This document shows, piece after piece, positions 1-8,141 of a stretch of 14,017 nucleotides of DNA. The translations under genes were made by a program, and so were the position numbers. The stretch spans positions 1 to 14,017 of the forward strand of contig CALHIO010000338.1 of NCBI GenBank assembly GCA_938030915.1, in the 5' to 3' direction. Within the stretch, counting starts at the first letter, position 1. Every line of letters starts with the position of its first letter. Origin of the DNA: an uncultured Gemmatimonadota bacterium (GTDB lineage Bacteria > Gemmatimonadota > Gemmatimonadetes > Longimicrobiales > Gaopeijiaceae). The notes under the pieces were generated by a model. It saw only the letters and a program-made list of their open reading frames with translations, ran no database searches and was not told the DNA's origin.

Positions 1-1002
1 GAAAACCGGAAGGTACCGAAGGCCGGCCATCGCTTTCCGCCGGTCATTTGCTTCGAGCCCGACGACGTCACGCGTGCGGTGCTTCAGGAGGTGGATGAAG
101 CGTGGCCTGGTCATTTCGGTGAGACGAAGGACTTCGAGTGGCCGGTCACGCGAGCGCAGGCGCTCGAAGCGCTCGACGACTTTCTGATCCACCGGCTGCC
201 GGTGTTCGGCCCGTTCGAGGACGCCATGGTCGATGGGGAAGACGTTCTGTACCACAGTCTCCTCAGCGTACCGCTGAACCTCGGTCTGCTCCATCCGCTA
301 GAGGTATGCCAGAGAGCGCTCGAACGTGCGGCCGACCCCGCCAACGGGATTGGCCTCGCCTCCATCGAAGGCTTCATCCGTCAGATCCTCGGATGGAGAG
401 AGTTCGTGCGGCATGTGTATCGAACGAGCATGCCCGGGCTTCGGGAGGCGAACGGTCTGCGGGCCGAGCGGCCGCTACCCGACTTCTACTGGTCGGGAGA
501 TACGCAGATGCACTGTCTCCATCGATGCGTGGATCAGGTGTCCCGGTCGGGGCATGCCCACCACATCCAGCGATTGATGGTGCTCGGCAACTTCAGCCTT
601 GTTGCGGGCATCGATCCTGGAGAGCTGAACGACTGGTTCCTCGCCACCTTCGTCGATGCGCTCGACTGGGTCGTCGCGCCGAACGTCATGGGCATGAGTC
701 AGTTCGCGGATCTGGGTTCGTTCACGTCCAAGCCCTACGCGGCCAGTGGCAAGTATATCGACCGTATGGGCGACTACTGCGCTTCGTGCGTCTACGATGT
801 GAAGTCCGTCGACTCGGGGGACAGCTGTCCCTTCAACAGTCTCTACTGGTCCTTCATCGACCGGCACCAGGATCGGTGGGTCGCGAACCAACGAATGGCG
901 ATGATCACGCGGGGGTGGGCAAAGCGAGATCCGGAGGTGAAGCGGCGTATACTCGCACGCGCCGATGAGGTACTGGATCGTCTCTCCCACGATGAGCTCT
1001 GA
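1..1002 (+). CDS. FeS-type bacterial cryptochrome/(6-4) photolyase, 3' part
   Basis: Flavin-dependent DNA photolyase or cryptochrome of the iron-sulfur bacterial group (FeS-BCP; type member PhrB of Agrobacterium), which repairs (6-4) UV photoproducts. The reading frame is open from base 1, so the N-terminal domain (roughly 180 residues, judged by alignment to PhrB) lies outside the window. Four cysteines at bases 514, 778, 787 and 826 have the spacing of the PhrB [4Fe-4S] ligands (88, 3 and 13 residues apart). Continuing that gapless alignment from memory, the active-site His pair (codons at 559 and 562), a Tyr (736) and two electron-transfer Trp (490, 634) are also present; the residue after the second Trp is Phe where PhrB has Tyr391. 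The stop codon at 1000-1002 overlaps the start of the following receptor gene. The family call is firm. Whether it repairs DNA or only senses light is inferred. Confidence 0.93.
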   Translation, partial: ENRKVPKAGHRFPPVICFEPDDVTRAVLQEVDEAWPGHFGETKDFEWPVTRAQALEALDDFLIHRLPVFGPFEDAMVDGEDVLYHSLLSVPLNLGLLHPLEVCQRALERAADPANGIGLASIEGFIRQILGWREFVRHVYRTSMPGLREANGLRAERPLPDFYWSGDTQMHCLHRCVDQVSRSGHAHHIQRLMVLGNFSLVAGIDPGELNDWFLATFVDALDWVVAPNVMGMSQFADLGSFTSKPYAASGKYIDRMGDYCASCVYDVKSVDSGDSCPFNSLYWSFIDRHQDRWVANQRMAMITRGWAKRDPEVKRRILARADEVLDRLSHDEL

Positions 1003-3313
1003 CCTCGTGCGACGGATTCTGCTGACGGCTCTGATGTCGCTGATGGCGGCACCCGTCGCCGCGCAGACTGCGGTGCTGCGCGGACGCGTCCTGGACGCCT
1101 CGGACCTCCGACCGATTCAGGCGGCGACCGTGACGATCGTGGGATCGGGCGTACAGTCGCTCACGGATGCGACTGGAGGCTTCGTGATTTCGGGTGTGCC
1201 GCCGGGCCTCGTATCGGTTCAGGTCGACGTACTCGGGTACGCATCCCTGATGGAAAGCGACGTCTCCCTTCGCACGAGTCGCTCGACGTACGTGGAATTC
1301 CGCCTGGAACGTCGGGCGCTCGAGCTCGAGGGCATCGTCGTCGGTGCGCCCGCGTTCCGAGTTCGCGATGCATCTCCCGTATCAACGCAGCTCCTTTCGA
1401 ACGAGGAACTTCGTCGGACACCGGGTGGGCTGCAGGACGTGTCCCGCACGCTGCTCTCGCTGCCGGGGGTGCTCGGCGGGGTGGACAATCGGAATGATCT
1501 GCTCGTTCGGGGGGGAGGACCCGGCGAGAACGCGTATTACCTCGACGGGATTCGCATTCCCCAGATCAACCATTTCGCGACTCAGGGCGCCTCCGGCGGT
1601 GCCCTGGGCTTGGTGAACGTCGACTTCATACGCGAGACGGAGTTCTTCGCCGGAGCGTTTCCGGTGCGCTACGGGGATGCGCTCAGTTCGGTGCTGTCGA
1701 TCGAAAACCGGCCCGGCTCACCCGAGGGAGTCCGTGGTGACTTCACCCTCGGGGCAACCGAGGCGGCGCTCACACTCGACGGCCCGGCGGGCAACGATTC
1801 GAACTGGCTGTTCAGCCTCCGGCGCTCGTATCTGCAATTTCTTTTCGAGGCGCTCGGACTACCGATCCGCCCCGACTACTGGGACACGCAGTTCCGCTTC
1901 GAGTCACAACTCTCCAGCCGTGATCGCCTACTTCTGGTCGGCATCGGCGCACTCGACAACTTCGACATCGTCCCGCCCACGCAGGGAGACGACTTCGAGA
2001 ACTTCGAAATCGCGTCGCGCGTGATCGATAACGACCAGAAGAGCTTCACTCTCGGTGCGAGTTGGCGGCGGCTGATCGAAGGTGGCTATCTCACGACGAC
2101 CGTGAGTCAGTCACGCAGCGACTTTTCCTTCGAGGATCCCGGGGACGACGGCGATCCGGTGCTCGCCAACGACAGCGAGGAACTGGATACACGCCTGACG
2201 CTTCAGGCCGACGTCGAGCCACGTTCGGGCTTGAGCCTGGCCCTCGGCATCGACGCGTCCCGGGCGGCGGTGGAGGCCAAGGTCTTTCAGCGCGCTGTGC
2301 CGGGTGGGTCCTTCTCCGAGGATCTCGCGTGGGACGAGGACCTCGACCTCTACAGATTGAGCGCGTTCGTGCAGGGCACGGTAGGCCTCGGAGTTCGCGC
2401 GAAGCTCACCGGGGGCGTGCGCGCCGACGAGGTGACGCGACTGGACGAAGGATTCGAGCTCTCGCCCCGCGCGAGCGTGCTCGTCGATCTGGGCGGGGGT
2501 GTGACGGTACAGGGCGGAGGGGGGCTCTATCACCAGGCACCGAGCCTGATCGCTCTGTCGGTGAAAGAGCAGGGTGTTCCGGTGAATCTCGGGCTCAGGC
2601 AGCAGCGTAACGTCCAGTTCGCCAGCGGGCTCGCGTGGACGGTGAACGCGGGCCTTCGGCTCTCCGCCGAGGCGTTCTGGAAGACATACAGCCGGGTGCC
2701 GCTCCTCGTGAGCGATCCGCGGATCTCCGTGTCCAATCTGGGCGGAGACTACGGCTTCGTGGGCGCTGAACCCCTCATTGACGAGGGAACGGGGCGGGCA
2801 CGTGGAGTGGAGGTGTTCGCGCAGCAGAAGCTGCTGGGTAGCGTCTATGTTCTCGGCGCCTATACACTTTCGTGGAGCGAGTTCGCCGGGTCAGACATGC
2901 GCTTGCGACCGTCGGCGTGGGACCGTCGGCACGCCCTGGACCTGACGGGTGGCTACCGCGTCGGGGCCTGGGAATTCGGATCGAAGCTGCGCGTGCTCTC
3001 CGGCCTCGCGACAACCCCGTGGGACCCGACCGCCTCGGAGCAGAGCTACGCCGTGACCGGGCGCGGTGTCCCGGATTGGGCGCGCATCGGTGACGTGCGT
3101 ACGCCCGGTTATGCTCGACTCGACGTGCGGGCTGAAAGGCGGCTGGATTTCACCTCGTGGAACGCCGTCCTCTTTCTCGATATCCAGAATGTTCTCAACC
3201 GTGAGAATGCGGTGGGTTTCGCCTACACCGAGGACCCGTCGTTTCCGGATCGCATTCGACCGATCGACGGTTCCGGCCTGCTTCCGACGTTCGGGTTCAG
3301 CATCGAGTTCTAG
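992..3313 (+). CDS. TonB-dependent outer-membrane receptor with carboxypeptidase-regulatory-like domain
   Basis: Outer-membrane beta-barrel receptor of 773 residues, powered by TonB-ExbBD; substrate unknown. An in-frame ATG exists at 965, but the start at 992 gives a clean signal peptide (residues 1-24, ending PVAA before QT) and an 11-base overlap with the photolyase gene. Order of parts: CarboxypepD_reg-like domain about 26-108, a TonB-box-like stretch ELEGIVVGA at 111-119, plug domain about 127-240 (contains LVRGGGPGENAYYLDG), then a long barrel ending in Phe (FGFSIEF), as outer-membrane proteins do. This architecture is typical of Bacteroidota and Gemmatimonadota receptors. No SusD-like partner follows, so SusC-type glycan uptake is not supported. 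The stop codon shares CTAG with the convergent M24 gene. Confidence 0.93.
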   Translation: MSSDLVRRILLTALMSLMAAPVAAQTAVLRGRVLDASDLRPIQAATVTIVGSGVQSLTDATGGFVISGVPPGLVSVQVDVLGYASLMESDVSLRTSRSTYVEFRLERRALELEGIVVGAPAFRVRDASPVSTQLLSNEELRRTPGGLQDVSRTLLSLPGVLGGVDNRNDLLVRGGGPGENAYYLDGIRIPQINHFATQGASGGALGLVNVDFIRETEFFAGAFPVRYGDALSSVLSIENRPGSPEGVRGDFTLGATEAALTLDGPAGNDSNWLFSLRRSYLQFLFEALGLPIRPDYWDTQFRFESQLSSRDRLLLVGIGALDNFDIVPPTQGDDFENFEIASRVIDNDQKSFTLGASWRRLIEGGYLTTTVSQSRSDFSFEDPGDDGDPVLANDSEELDTRLTLQADVEPRSGLSLALGIDASRAAVEAKVFQRAVPGGSFSEDLAWDEDLDLYRLSAFVQGTVGLGVRAKLTGGVRADEVTRLDEGFELSPRASVLVDLGGGVTVQGGGGLYHQAPSLIALSVKEQGVPVNLGLRQQRNVQFASGLAWTVNAGLRLSAEAFWKTYSRVPLLVSDPRISVSNLGGDYGFVGAEPLIDEGTGRARGVEVFAQQKLLGSVYVLGAYTLSWSEFAGSDMRLRPSAWDRRHALDLTGGYRVGAWEFGSKLRVLSGLATTPWDPTASEQSYAVTGRGVPDWARIGDVRTPGYARLDVRAERRLDFTSWNAVLFLDIQNVLNRENAVGFAYTEDPSFPDRIRPIDGSGLLPTFGFSIEF

Positions 3314-4659
3314 CGCACGAGAACCCATTCCTCCTGCGGTGCGATCAGCCACTCCGCCCCCCCGTCTGTGATGACCACCATTTCCTCGACGGAGATCGTC
3401 TTCGTGGTGCCGTCCTCGCGGGTCCAGCCGAAGAAACCGTCAAAGGCGAACGTCTGACCGGGTCGGAGCTCGCGGGCCGCATCGCCCGATGCCGGGGCGC
3501 CCCCAGCGGCGCCACCGAGTCTCGGACCGACGTCGTGGGCCCAATAGCCTACGGGGTGTCCTGTGCTCCAGATGATCGGGATCGAGCCGTGTCGTTCCAG
3601 CAACTCGCGCTGAGCTGCGTCGACGTCCCACCCCCGCGCACCAGGGCGCATCGCCGCCTTGGCGGCGCGGCTTCCCTCGCGAGCGTACTCCCACCGCGCC
3701 TGCATTTCCGGGGGCGCTTCCGTCTCACCGGGTCGGAGCACGTAGGCGAACCGCTGGATGTCGGTGACCCACATCCCGTGTACGCCGATACCGAAGTCGG
3801 TCTGAATCACGTCTCCGGGCATGATCACCTTCTCGGTCGAATGCGAGTGCCCTCGGTCCGGTCCGGAATTCACGTTCGGATTCTGGTCCGGCGCCCAGCC
3901 GTCGGTGACGCCCAGCTCGGCCATCCTCTGCTTCAAGAAGCGCGCGACCTCGGCGTCGGTCGTCTCACCGGGCACGATCCGGGCGTACGCCTCGAGTTCG
4001 AGCTGTTCGGTGAGTTCGGCGGCACGCCGCATAATGTCGACTTCGCGAGGGAGCTTCACGGAGAGCCACTCGATGACGATCTCCTCCGACGACACGAGAC
4101 GCCCGGTGAGGTCGGCTCCGAGCGCGTCCTCGAGTGCGCGACGCTGCGAGTACGAGAGGCCGTCCGCGATGTTGCGACTACTGCTGTTCACGGCGATCGA
4201 GGCGGGATCGCGACGACGAAGCTCCTCGGCCGCCGCAGCATACATGCTGGTGCCTCGAGGGACCGAACGGACGTTGTCCAGCGGACTGACCTCGGCGAGT
4301 GCGGTAGCCTCGGTCTCGGGTGAGATCGCCAGCGATTCGAGGTTGCCGTCCTGGTCCGCGAAGAAGAGGAAGGCGGCCAACCCACCAGCGTTCTCCGCGC
4401 CGATGTGCGACGCGATCGGGTCGTTCGCGTTTTCCCGTGCAAGAACGACCCACGCTTCGATGCCCGCCCTGGCCATCGCCGGGCCGAGGAGGGTCCGGAT
4501 CCGTTCCTCCCGAATCGACGGCCAGAGGTTGGGGTCATCGGGGAAGGGGAGGGATGCCCGGGTGTCGGCATCCGACGTGCCCGGGGCCTCGGGCATGCCG
4601 CACGCGGCGGTGGCGACAAGCAGAAGGAGTGAGAGCGTGGTGAGGGGCCGTGAGATCAT
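3310..4659 (-). CDS. Lipoprotein M24-family metallopeptidase (Xaa-Pro aminopeptidase-like)
   Basis: Secreted, probably lipid-anchored pita-bread-fold peptidase of 449 residues, related to Xaa-Pro aminopeptidases and creatinases. The N-terminus has a hydrophobic signal with a lipobox-like VATAAC (Cys20; Thr at -3 is a little unusual). A creatinase-type N-terminal domain spans about 43-200 and the M24 catalytic domain about 206-432. Expected metal ligands: Asp288 (QTDFG), Asp300 (VTDIQ), His368 (TGHPVG), Asp407 (AFDGFF) where the family normally has Glu, and a Glu at 425/426. His375, seven residues after His368, matches the second catalytic His of methionine aminopeptidase. Its ATG overlaps the upstream yaiI-like stop codon (ATGA), so the two are probably co-translated; no strong Shine-Dalgarno is seen. 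Substrate is unknown, and an envelope dipeptidase role is inferred. Confidence 0.88.
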   Translation of the reverse strand: MISRPLTTLSLLLLVATAACGMPEAPGTSDADTRASLPFPDDPNLWPSIREERIRTLLGPAMARAGIEAWVVLARENANDPIASHIGAENAGGLAAFLFFADQDGNLESLAISPETEATALAEVSPLDNVRSVPRGTSMYAAAAEELRRRDPASIAVNSSSRNIADGLSYSQRRALEDALGADLTGRLVSSEEIVIEWLSVKLPREVDIMRRAAELTEQLELEAYARIVPGETTDAEVARFLKQRMAELGVTDGWAPDQNPNVNSGPDRGHSHSTEKVIMPGDVIQTDFGIGVHGMWVTDIQRFAYVLRPGETEAPPEMQARWEYAREGSRAAKAAMRPGARGWDVDAAQRELLERHGSIPIIWSTGHPVGYWAHDVGPRLGGAAGGAPASGDAARELRPGQTFAFDGFFGWTREDGTTKTISVEEMVVITDGGAEWLIAPQEEWVLVR

Positions 4660-5210
4660 GAGGGATCGACTGGATCGGGTTTCGTGCGGCGTGAACGTTG
4701 TAGCGCGCGGGTCAGGGTCTTGTCGAGAGCGGAGGCGAAGGCCTGCTTCTCCTTGGTTCCATATGCCCGCGGGCCCCCCGTCTCGACCCCGGTGCTCCGC
4801 AGCGCGTCCATGAAGTCTCGCACCGAGAGGCGCTCCCGGATGTTTTCCTTGTCGTAGATCTCGCCACGCGGGCTGATGACGTGGACGCCCTTGTCGACCA
4901 GCTCTGCGGCCAGGGGTATATCCGCGGTGATCGTGACGTCGCCGTTCGACGCATGGGTTGCGATATAGTGGTCTGCGATATCGAAGCCGTGCTCGACCAG
5001 GATGAAGCGGACGTAACCGTTGTTCGCGGGCAGTCCGATTCGGTGGTTCGCGACCAGCACCGTGTCGAGTTCGAGGCGCAGAGACGCTCGAAAGATGATG
5101 TCGCGAACAGGACGCGGCGTCGCATCGGCGTCGACCCAGAGGATCACGGTCGGGCCTGCCCGTGGTGTGTCCGCGGGGGAACAAGATTCGTCTGAAGCAT
5201 GAAGGAACAT
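4656..5210 (-). CDS. YaiI/YqxD family protein (DUF188)
   Basis: Cytoplasmic protein of 184 residues in the YaiI/YqxD (DUF188) family, which has a PIN-like fold and no settled biochemical role. Family signatures are clear: WVDADATPRPVRDI near residues 25-38, a GFDIAD motif followed by GDVTITADIPLA, then GEIYDKENI, a RD..DALR stretch, GGP and a C-terminal helix. The family usually reads DADACP, so Thr31 replaces the usual Cys. The ATG at 5210 is chosen because GAGGG lies just upstream. A TTG-started extension to 5270 is possible but would add 20 residues with no family homology. The reading frame ends in an ATGA overlap with the M24 peptidase gene. The C-terminal tail is rich in Arg, Lys and Pro. 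Confidence 0.92.
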   Translation of the reverse strand: MFLHASDESCSPADTPRAGPTVILWVDADATPRPVRDIIFRASLRLELDTVLVANHRIGLPANNGYVRFILVEHGFDIADHYIATHASNGDVTITADIPLAAELVDKGVHVISPRGEIYDKENIRERLSVRDFMDALRSTGVETGGPRAYGTKEKQAFASALDKTLTRALQRSRRTKPDPVDPS

Positions 5211-5322
5211 GATGCCCTCGCGCGCGCCGTCCACCTTCTTGTAGCATGGGTGAGGCACTGGCCGGACCAAACCGGTGTATGCCGTCGGTGCAACCCTCTA
5301 CAGCTCCAGAGCCCCCGACTCG

Positions 5323-7503
5323 ATGCGCTATCGACTGCCCCACGTTCCGCTTCGCCTTCTCGTCTTGCTCACGGTCGTGGGATGCGGAGGGACTGCCCCC
5401 ATCGAGCCGACCGAGCGGATTCCGACCGCGATCTCGATCACGCCGGACAACATCATCATGACGTTCCTCAATCAATCGCTGCCGTTGACGGCGAGGGTCG
5501 TGGACCAGAACGACATCGTGATGCCCACGACGATCGAGTGGGTCGTAGCCGATCCCACGATTGCCTCGATTTCGGTCGACGGACGGATCACCGCCCTGGC
5601 GGTCGGGAGCACGACGTTGACGGCGACGGGTCTGGGGTTGACCGCGTCGGCCGGGGTCGAGGTCGTCCAGCAGGTGAGCTCCTTCTCGGCGATCCAGGGT
5701 GACAATCAGGAGGCGATCCGGGACTCTACCCTCGCCGATCCGATCGTCATTCGAGTCGCGGACCAGGGTGGAACCGGGATTTCCGGGTTGGCCGTGACCT
5801 TCGCACCGGCGACCGACAACGGGGTCGTCACGGTGGCCGCGGTCGACACGGACGCCAACGGTGAAGCATCGACCGAGTGGACCTTGGGCTCGGTCTTCGG
5901 CGAGCAGGAACTGGTGGTCACGATCCCCGGGCGATCGCTCACGATCGATGCGATCGCTCGCGCCGAGGTGCCGACACCGGATCTCGCGGTGGTGGGCTTC
6001 CTTCGTCTCAGTAATGTCGCTCCCTCGACCCTGGAGACGCTGACCGTCACCGGTAGCGTCAGGAATGACGGAGACCTTGCGAGTGGCCCGAGTCGAGCGG
6101 CGCTGTCTGCGAACGGCGTCGAGGTCGGCACCGTTGACCTGCCGTCGGTCGACCCGAGCGACTCTACGGAGGTCCAGTTCGACATTGGTCCGCTGAGCGC
6201 GGGGGCGAACAATCTCGTCCTCACGATCGACGCCGATGGCGATGTCGTCGAACTGTTCGAGACGAACAACGAGCTGACGAACTCGGTGAACGTGCTGGAT
6301 CAGACCACGGTTACGGTCGGAGTACCGGTGACCAACCTTTCTGCGGCAATCGACCAGGAGCTTCTCTTCCGGGTCGAGGTAGTCGCGCCGACCACACTGA
6401 CGGTCTCCTTCAACGCACCCAACGGGGACGCCGACCTGTATGTCTCGGACAGCCCGCGACCGGGGTTCCGTGAAGACTACCAGGGGTGTGTCAGCGCGGG
6501 ACCCGTCAGTATCGAGAGCTGTCAGATCCCGTTTGCTCAAGGGACGTACCACATTCTGGTGCACGCCTTCGATCAGGGCGCTGGATTCTCGGGGGGTACG
6601 CTGACGGTTGCCAATGATGTTGCCCTCGAACCCTTCGATATCGAGCTGGTCTTCGTCGAGAGCGGTACGCAGAGCCAGAATGATGCCTTCATCTCGGCTG
6701 CCAGCCGCTGGTCGCAGATCATCGTGGCTGATATCGCCGACTGGGATTGGTCACTGTCCAACAACGGAGAGGGGTATCCGGCAGACCAATGCATGGAGGG
6801 GCAGGCTCAGGTCACGGACATCGTCGACGACGTTCGCATCTACGTCGACATCGGCTTCATCGACGGGCAGGGCAACATCCTGGGGCAGGCCGGCCCATGT
6901 ACGGTACGGCTACCGAGCAGGCATACGATTCTTGGTCGGATGGAGTTCGACGAGGCCGATCTGGTCGAGTTGGAGAACGCCGGACGGCTGGAAGACGTGA
7001 TTCTGCATGAGATGGGGCACGTGCTCGGAGTCGGGACGATCTGGAAGTCGCGCGACTTCTTGAAGAATCCGTCGATCCCCGGAAACGCGGGGGCGGACAC
7101 GTACTTCACCGGGGCGAATGCAATCGCGGCATTCGATAATGTGGGCGGCGCGGGATACCAGGGCGCGAAGGTGCCGGTCGCCAACGACTCGGTCCCGGGT
7201 CGGGCCGACGCGCACTGGCGGGAATCCGTGCTCGACTCCGAGCTGATGACCCCGTTCATCGAAGGCTCAGGACCCAACCAGCTCAGTGAGGTCACGGTGA
7301 TGTCGATGAAAGATCTCGGGTACGGGATCGATCCCAACAGCTTCGACAATTACGTCCTGCCATTCTCGCCACAGCAGCAGCGGGTTCAGGGCGCTCCGGC
7401 ATCGTCGACGACACCATCGTTCTTCGACCTCAGTCGGGATATTCACCCGGGGCCGGTGCACTACGTCGACAAGTTCGGCCGGCTCAGGGAAATGCTGCGA
7501 TGA
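5323..7503 (+). CDS. Modular lipoprotein metallopeptidase, leishmanolysin (M8)-like
   Basis: Predicted zinc protease of 726 residues on the cell surface or in the periplasm. The signal peptide ends in a good lipobox (VVGC, Cys21), which supports the ATG at 5323 over the GTG at 5275. Modules in order: Ig-like Big2-type about 36-115; a second Ig/invasin-like module about 120-212; CARDB-type about 218-325 (ends with ELFETNNELTN); PPC (pre-peptidase C-terminal) about 328-430; catalytic domain about 435-675. The zinc site is HEMGHVLGVGTIW at 562-574 (His562, Glu563, His566). The third ligand is probably His631 in AHWRES, with ELMTP at 640-644 as the Met-turn; both are M8-like. The stop overlaps the next start (ATGATGA-type junction), so the small lipoprotein that follows may be a partner. 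Substrate is unknown. Confidence 0.88.
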   Translation: MRYRLPHVPLRLLVLLTVVGCGGTAPIEPTERIPTAISITPDNIIMTFLNQSLPLTARVVDQNDIVMPTTIEWVVADPTIASISVDGRITALAVGSTTLTATGLGLTASAGVEVVQQVSSFSAIQGDNQEAIRDSTLADPIVIRVADQGGTGISGLAVTFAPATDNGVVTVAAVDTDANGEASTEWTLGSVFGEQELVVTIPGRSLTIDAIARAEVPTPDLAVVGFLRLSNVAPSTLETLTVTGSVRNDGDLASGPSRAALSANGVEVGTVDLPSVDPSDSTEVQFDIGPLSAGANNLVLTIDADGDVVELFETNNELTNSVNVLDQTTVTVGVPVTNLSAAIDQELLFRVEVVAPTTLTVSFNAPNGDADLYVSDSPRPGFREDYQGCVSAGPVSIESCQIPFAQGTYHILVHAFDQGAGFSGGTLTVANDVALEPFDIELVFVESGTQSQNDAFISAASRWSQIIVADIADWDWSLSNNGEGYPADQCMEGQAQVTDIVDDVRIYVDIGFIDGQGNILGQAGPCTVRLPSRHTILGRMEFDEADLVELENAGRLEDVILHEMGHVLGVGTIWKSRDFLKNPSIPGNAGADTYFTGANAIAAFDNVGGAGYQGAKVPVANDSVPGRADAHWRESVLDSELMTPFIEGSGPNQLSEVTVMSMKDLGYGIDPNSFDNYVLPFSPQQQRVQGAPASSTTPSFFDLSRDIHPGPVHYVDKFGRLREMLR

Positions 7504-8078
7504 TGGGTCCTGCCCGTGTGGGATGGCTCGGCGCCGCGGTCATGGCGCTCGCCGCCTGCGGGAGTTCGACACCCGAGGAGTTCGCGACGGGAGAGGTGAT
7601 CCCTGACTGCGGGCCGGTGGGCTCACCGCTCTCGGTCGGTGAGACGATGGAGTACATGGCGGGGCGGTATCGCGTCGTGATGGTTCGTGACGGTGGCAAG
7701 GAGCAGGCGTTCGGCGTCGTCGACATGGAGCGTACGCCCGAAGCCTATCGTGATTGGGGTCCATCCACCGCCACACTCACCGGGTCGGCCCAGATTGATT
7801 TCGAAGCCGTGGGCGCGCAGACGTTGAGTGGTCTCGACAGCACCGACCCCGCTCGCCCGGGCGCGCTCGTGCTCGAAGCCCCGGGATCGTCGGGGCCGAG
7901 CATCGTACTGCGGTTCGGCTCGGACGCGAACGATCCCAACATCACTCCGTTCGATGGTGCCTTCACCGCGCTGAACATCCGCGTCGTCGAAGGAGACCGC
8001 TTCGCGGGCGACTGGAGAAGCGGGGTCAGCGGCGTGATCGTCGAGGGATACTTCTGCGCTCAGCGTATCGATCGCTGA
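7500..8078 (+). CDS. Small lipoprotein of unknown function, coupled to M8 peptidase
   Basis: Not recognised. It is a 192-residue predicted lipoprotein with a textbook lipobox LAAC (Cys20). After the anchor comes a Ser/Thr/Glu-rich linker and then a body that reads as mostly beta-strand, with Cys37 and Cys186 near its two ends; these could form a disulfide in the periplasm. The C-terminal part has a repeated Gly pattern (FAGDWRSGVSGV, VEGYFC) suggestive of a small beta-barrel or sandwich. The ATG at 7500 overlaps the upstream protease stop (ATGA), and a second ATG follows at once at 7503; both would share translation with the protease. The pairing suggests a chaperone, inhibitor or adaptor for the protease, but that is inference from position only. 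Confidence 0.85.
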   Translation: MMGPARVGWLGAAVMALAACGSSTPEEFATGEVIPDCGPVGSPLSVGETMEYMAGRYRVVMVRDGGKEQAFGVVDMERTPEAYRDWGPSTATLTGSAQIDFEAVGAQTLSGLDSTDPARPGALVLEAPGSSGPSIVLRFGSDANDPNITPFDGAFTALNIRVVEGDRFAGDWRSGVSGVIVEGYFCAQRIDR

Positions 8079-8093
8079 CGAGGTCTCGACGCG

Positions 8094-8128
8094 CGGGCGC
8101 CGCCAGCGCCCCACGGCGACGGCGCCCG
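8094..8128. terminator. GC-rich stem-loop in a convergent gap, possible bidirectional terminator
   Basis: Nine-base perfect inverted repeat, CGGGCGCCG at 8094-8102 and CGGCGCCCG at 8120-8128, with a 17-base loop. It sits in the 63-base gap between the convergent ends of the lipoprotein gene (stop 8078) and the aminotransferase gene (stop 8142). There is no T-run on either side, so it is not a classical intrinsic terminator, but its position suits stopping transcription from both directions. Confidence 0.5.
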
Positions 8129-8141
8129 GAGAGCGTCCTCC

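Noticed and set aside
965..991. Upstream ATG start for the TonB-dependent receptor
   Set aside because: The extra nine residues precede an already complete signal peptide, and the ATG at 992 fits better; no Shine-Dalgarno supports 965.
5211..5322. Divergent promoter pair between the yaiI-like and M8 genes
   Set aside because: A promoter must lie here for both directions, but I could not find a pair of -35 and -10 boxes good enough to place.
4660..6564. Minus-strand extension of the M24 reading frame to a 1084-codon ORF
   Set aside because: Only the last 449 codons show M24 homology and a lipoprotein signal. The rest runs through the yaiI-like gene and antisense to the M8 gene, is Arg-rich and low in family signal, and is a GC-rich shadow frame.
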